This document shows, piece after piece, positions 60,978 through 64,000 of a stretch of DNA of 64,000 bases. Position numbers and translations under genes: made by a program. Numbering within the stretch: position 1 is the stretch's first letter; each line of letters starts with the position of its first letter. This DNA is from Klenkia sesuvii (GTDB lineage Bacteria > Actinomycetota > Actinomycetes > Mycobacteriales > Geodermatophilaceae): positions 124,001 to 188,000 of the forward strand of contig NZ_JBAPLU010000006.1 of assembly GCF_037083825.1 (NCBI RefSeq), in the 5' to 3' direction. A model generated the notes under the pieces. The model was not told where the DNA came from, did no database searches, and worked only from the letters and a program-made list of their open reading frames with translations.

Positions 60978-63900
60978 ATGAGCAACTTCGGCTTCCTCGC
61001 GCAGGACTGGCCCGTCGTCCACGCCGACTGCGTCCGCGCCGAGTCCTACCTGGGCTCCGACCCGCGCGGCACCTGCATGTATGCGCGCCGGGCCGCCGAG
61101 CAGGTGGTCGCTCACGTCTACACGGTCGACGCGCTACCGCTGCCCTACCGGGACGACCTCGCCGGCCGCATCGCCGAGCCGGCGTTCAAGAACCGGGTGC
61201 CGCAGGGCATCACCACCAAGCTGACCTTGCTGCGCAAGCTGGGCAACACCGCCGTGCACGACAGCAAGCCCATCCCGCCCCAGGCGGCGCTCGACGCCAC
61301 CCGCGAGTTGTTCCACGTGGTCGTCTGGACCGCGCAGCGCTACTCCCGTATCCCCGGCGCCGTCCCCGTCGCGGCCCGCTTCGACCCCGCTCTGGCGCGC
61401 CGAGCGGCCCCGCTCAGCCACGACGATGTCCGCAAGCTGGCGGAGAAGTTCCGCCAGCAGGACGAGGAGCACGCCCGGGCACTCCGCGAACGCGACGACC
61501 TCGCGGCGGCGCAGGCCGCCGAGATCGCCGAGCTGCGGCAGCAGATCGCCGACGCCCAGGCCGCGCACGCCGTCGCCGACACCCACGACTACGACGAGGC
61601 CACCACTCGCACGGCGCTCATCGACGAGCTGCTCCGGGAAGCCGGTTGGCAGCTCACCGATCCCCGTGACCGCGAGTACCCGGTGACGGGTCTGCCGGTC
61701 GGGTCGGGGAACGGCCGAGCGGACTACGTGCTGTGGGGTGCCGACGGGTTGCCGCTGGCGGTCGTCGAGGCGAAGCGCACGAGCGTCGACCCGAACGCCG
61801 GCCAGCATCAGGCCAAGCTGTACGCCGACGCCCTGCAGCAGATGCACGGACGCCGTCCGGTCATCTTTTGGACCAACGGCTACGAGACCTGGATGTGGGA
61901 CGACGCCGCGGGCTACCCGCCGCGCCGGGTCGAGGGCTTCCGCACCGCCGACGAGCTGCACCTGCTCGTCCAGCGGCGCAGCATGCGGGCCTCCCTCGCC
62001 GACATCCCGATCAGCGACACCATCGTCGAGCGCCCGTACCAGCTCCGTGCCATCCGCGCGGTGGGCGAGGCCTTCACCGACAAGCAGCGGGCCGCGCTGC
62101 TGGTGATGGCCACGGGGTCGGGCAAGACCCGCACCGTCATCGCGTTGGTCGACCAGCTCATGCGGGCGGGATGGGTCAAGCGGGTGCTGTTCCTGGCCGA
62201 CCGCCAGGTGCTGGTCAAGCAGGCGGCCAACGCCTTCAAGGCGCACCTGCCGAACGTGACCACGATCAACCTGCTCGACGAGAAGTCCGCCGACGGTCGC
62301 GTGTTCGTCTCGACCTACCCGACGATGCTCAACCTGGTCAACGCCACCGACGGCGGCCGGCGGCTCTTCGGGCCGGGCCACTTCGACCTGGTCGTGGTCG
62401 ACGAGGCGCATCGGTCGGTTTACCAGAAGTACCGCGAACTGTTCAGCTGGTTCGACGCCCTGCTCGTCGGTCTGACCGCCACGCCCAAGGACGAGATCGA
62501 CCGCAACACCTACTCGCTGTTCCACCTCGAGGACGGCGTCCCCACCGACGCCTACCCCCTGGGCGACGCGATCGACGACGGCTACCTCGCCCCGCCGCGG
62601 GCGTTGTCGGCCCCGACCCGGTTCCTGCGCTCGGGCATCCGGTACGACGACCTCTCCGAGGAGGAGAAGGACGAGTGGGACGCCGTCGAGTGGGGCTCGG
62701 ACGACGGCGCCGCCCCGGACGGCGTCGACCCCGAGGAGCTCAACCGGTTCCTCTTCAACGCCGACACCGTCGACCGCGTGCTCGCCACGCTCATGGAGCA
62801 CGGCATCAAGGTCGCGGGCGGGGACCGGCTCGGGAAGACGATCATCTTCGCGAAGAACCAGGCGCACGCCCAGTTCATCCAGCAGCGCTTCGACGACCAG
62901 TACCCGGGTTTCGGGGGTGGTTTCGCCGCCGTCATCACCCACGCGGTCGCGATGTCGGCGCACCTCATCGACGAGTTCAGCGAGCCGGAGAAGGCGCCGC
63001 ACATCGCCATCTCGGTGGACATGCTCGACACCGGCGTCGACGTGCCCGAGATCGTCAACTTGGTGTTCTTCAAGCTGGTCCGCTCGGCCAGCAAGTTCTG
63101 GCAGATGATCGGCCGCGGCACCCGGCTGCGCCCGGACCTCTTCGGGCCCGGCGCACCCAAGACCGAGTTCCTGGTGCTGGACGTCTGCGGGAACGTTGAG
63201 TACTTCGGCGCCGGCATGCCGGGGACGACCGGGTCGCTGCAGAAGTCCCTCACCCAGCGCCTCTTCGAGGCCCGACTGGGGCTGGTCACCGGGCTGGACT
63301 CCCGCCTGACCGCCGACGCCGACCTCCCCGAGGTGGGCCACGGGGAGCAGTCCGAGCGGGGGCTGCGGGTCGACCTGGCCTGGGCGATGCACGACGTCGT
63401 CGTCGGCATGAACGTGCACAACGTACTGGTGCGCCCGCACCGGCAGTGGGTCGAGACCTACGCCGACTGGGCGGCCTGGCGCCGACTGGATCCGGTCAAG
63501 GCCGATGAGATCGGTCAGCACCTCGTGGGTCTGCCCACCTCGGCAGGCACGGACGACGAGGGGGCCAAGCGCTTCGACCTGCTCCTCCTCCGCTGCCAGC
63601 TGGCCCGGCTCGATGACGACGGCGTCCTGTTCGAGCGGCTGCGCACCCAGGTGGGGGACATCGCTTCGGCGCTGCTGACGCAGACGTCCATCCCGCTGGT
63701 GCAGGCGCAGGCCGAGCTGCTGGCCGAGCTGGCCGGGGACGAGTGGTGGATCGACGTCGACCTCCCGCGGCTCGAGATGGCCCGCCGCCGGGTGCGCGGG
63801 CTGGTCCGCTTCGTCGAGCGCGAGAAGCGCGCCGTCGTCTACACGGACTTCGCCGACGAGTCGGGGCCGGCCGTGCCCGTCGTCCTGCCGTTCAGCAGTC

Positions 63901-64000
63901 CGGGCACCGACCTGGCCCGGTTCCGGGAGAAAGCCCAGGTGTACCTGCGGCAGCACGAGGACCACGTCGCGCTGCAGCGCCTGCGCCGCAACCAGCAGCT
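60978..64000 (+). CDS. hsdR: Type I restriction enzyme R subunit HsdR (runs off window end)
   Basis: At least 1,007 codons, uninterrupted to the window end. ATG 60978 starts MSNFGFLAQDWPVVHADCVR. An N-terminal DUF4145-like domain is followed by a coiled coil (about 155-205, RQQDEEHARALRERDDLAAA). The PD-(D/E)xK nuclease has Asp in NGRADYVLW and LAVVEAKR. The DEAD/DEAH translocase has Walker A MATGSGKTRT, DEAHRSVYQ, GLTATP and QMIGRGTRL. It cleaves unmethylated DNA after ATP-driven translocation. It is separated from hsdS by the reverse-oriented HNH gene, so it needs its own promoter in 60741-60977. Confidence 0.95.
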   Translation, partial: MSNFGFLAQDWPVVHADCVRAESYLGSDPRGTCMYARRAAEQVVAHVYTVDALPLPYRDDLAGRIAEPAFKNRVPQGITTKLTLLRKLGNTAVHDSKPIPPQAALDATRELFHVVVWTAQRYSRIPGAVPVAARFDPALARRAAPLSHDDVRKLAEKFRQQDEEHARALRERDDLAAAQAAEIAELRQQIADAQAAHAVADTHDYDEATTRTALIDELLREAGWQLTDPRDREYPVTGLPVGSGNGRADYVLWGADGLPLAVVEAKRTSVDPNAGQHQAKLYADALQQMHGRRPVIFWTNGYETWMWDDAAGYPPRRVEGFRTADELHLLVQRRSMRASLADIPISDTIVERPYQLRAIRAVGEAFTDKQRAALLVMATGSGKTRTVIALVDQLMRAGWVKRVLFLADRQVLVKQAANAFKAHLPNVTTINLLDEKSADGRVFVSTYPTMLNLVNATDGGRRLFGPGHFDLVVVDEAHRSVYQKYRELFSWFDALLVGLTATPKDEIDRNTYSLFHLEDGVPTDAYPLGDAIDDGYLAPPRALSAPTRFLRSGIRYDDLSEEEKDEWDAVEWGSDDGAAPDGVDPEELNRFLFNADTVDRVLATLMEHGIKVAGGDRLGKTIIFAKNQAHAQFIQQRFDDQYPGFGGGFAAVITHAVAMSAHLIDEFSEPEKAPHIAISVDMLDTGVDVPEIVNLVFFKLVRSASKFWQMIGRGTRLRPDLFGPGAPKTEFLVLDVCGNVEYFGAGMPGTTGSLQKSLTQRLFEARLGLVTGLDSRLTADADLPEVGHGEQSERGLRVDLAWAMHDVVVGMNVHNVLVRPHRQWVETYADWAAWRRLDPVKADEIGQHLVGLPTSAGTDDEGAKRFDLLLLRCQLARLDDDGVLFERLRTQVGDIASALLTQTSIPLVQAQAELLAELAGDEWWIDVDLPRLEMARRRVRGLVRFVEREKRAVVYTDFADESGPAVPVVLPFSSPGTDLARFREKAQVYLRQHEDHVALQRLRRNQQ

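Noticed and set aside
61310..61323. GTTCCACGTGG followed by TCG, resembling a third parS
   Set aside because: The right half does not match GAAC, and it lies inside the hsdR coding sequence in the correct reading frame.
61134..63965. Very long open frame (over 900 codons) on the minus strand
   Set aside because: It is the mirror of hsdR, which has clear catalytic motifs; long antisense frames are normal at this GC content. Similar frames at 3722-6580 and 43385-45778 were left out for the same reason.

Overview
The window is a contiguous piece of a very GC-rich actinobacterial chromosome close to the replication origin. It opens in the 3' end of gyrA and follows the classic actinobacterial origin-proximal order: gyrA, a DUF3566 membrane protein, tRNA-Ile, tRNA-Ala, ppiA, rhomboid, PH-domain protein, crgA, DUF881 protein, class E sortase, pabA, then pknB-pknA-pbpA-rodA-pstP-fhaB-fhaA on the minus strand and tRNA-Leu. 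Gene order, frequent GTG starts and ATGA/GTGA overlaps suggest a Geodermatophilaceae-like organism (Blastococcus, Geodermatophilus, Modestobacter, Klenkia); that family assignment is inference. Two perfect parS-type palindromes (28178 and 54121) and a cluster of DnaA-box-like 9-mers (5224-5656) fit an origin-proximal location.

Layout: 1-19600 is the conserved cell-division, peptidoglycan and Ser/Thr-phosphorylation block. 19600-27540 holds K+ uptake (trkH/trkA), an extradiol dioxygenase, small membrane and DNA-repair-like proteins, an unusual alpha/beta-hydrolase::aldose-1-epimerase fusion, a PilZ protein, a MOSC protein and an S4 RNA-binding protein. 27540-28200 is a graveyard of gene remnants (GNAT, RelE) next to a parS site. 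28200-39850 holds an RNB ribonuclease, an aminotransferase/omega-amidase pair, an EEP-family enzyme, a CYTH-CHAD protein, a metallophosphoesterase, two TetR and one GntR regulators, SRPBCC and beta-lactamase-fold proteins. 40000-42900 is a phenylacetate-type beta-oxidation operon (thiolase, 3-hydroxyacyl-CoA dehydrogenase, enoyl-CoA isomerase/hydratase). 43000-49160 is a metal/oxidative-stress block: furA-katG, then efeUOB behind an IdeR/DtxR-like iron box.

49160-56720 contains an orphan Imm5-like protein, a Phd/VapC toxin-antitoxin module in which both genes are frameshifted, an extra membrane Ser/Thr kinase with an Asn-Gly tail, cinA, an SRPBCC protein, an AidB-like acyl-CoA dehydrogenase and a DUF1992 protein. 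From 56740 to the window end lies a type I restriction-modification system (hsdM-hsdS-hsdR). A DUF222/HNH (13E12-type) gene with a LexA-like box sits inside it on the opposite strand, and hsdR runs off the end of the window.

How the genes work together: PknA/PknB, PstP and the two FHA proteins form a signalling module that controls the co-transcribed SEDS polymerase (RodA/FtsW) and its transpeptidase PbpA. FurA-KatG and EfeUOB couple peroxide defence to iron supply. The Hsd proteins form a defence locus with a more AT-rich specificity subunit, a sign of horizontal transfer. I found no CRISPR array, rRNA operon or complete insertion sequence. I see no clearly new multi-gene system. The best candidates for something undescribed are the hydrolase-epimerase fusion, the DnaA-box intergenic region and the HNH-interrupted hsd locus.
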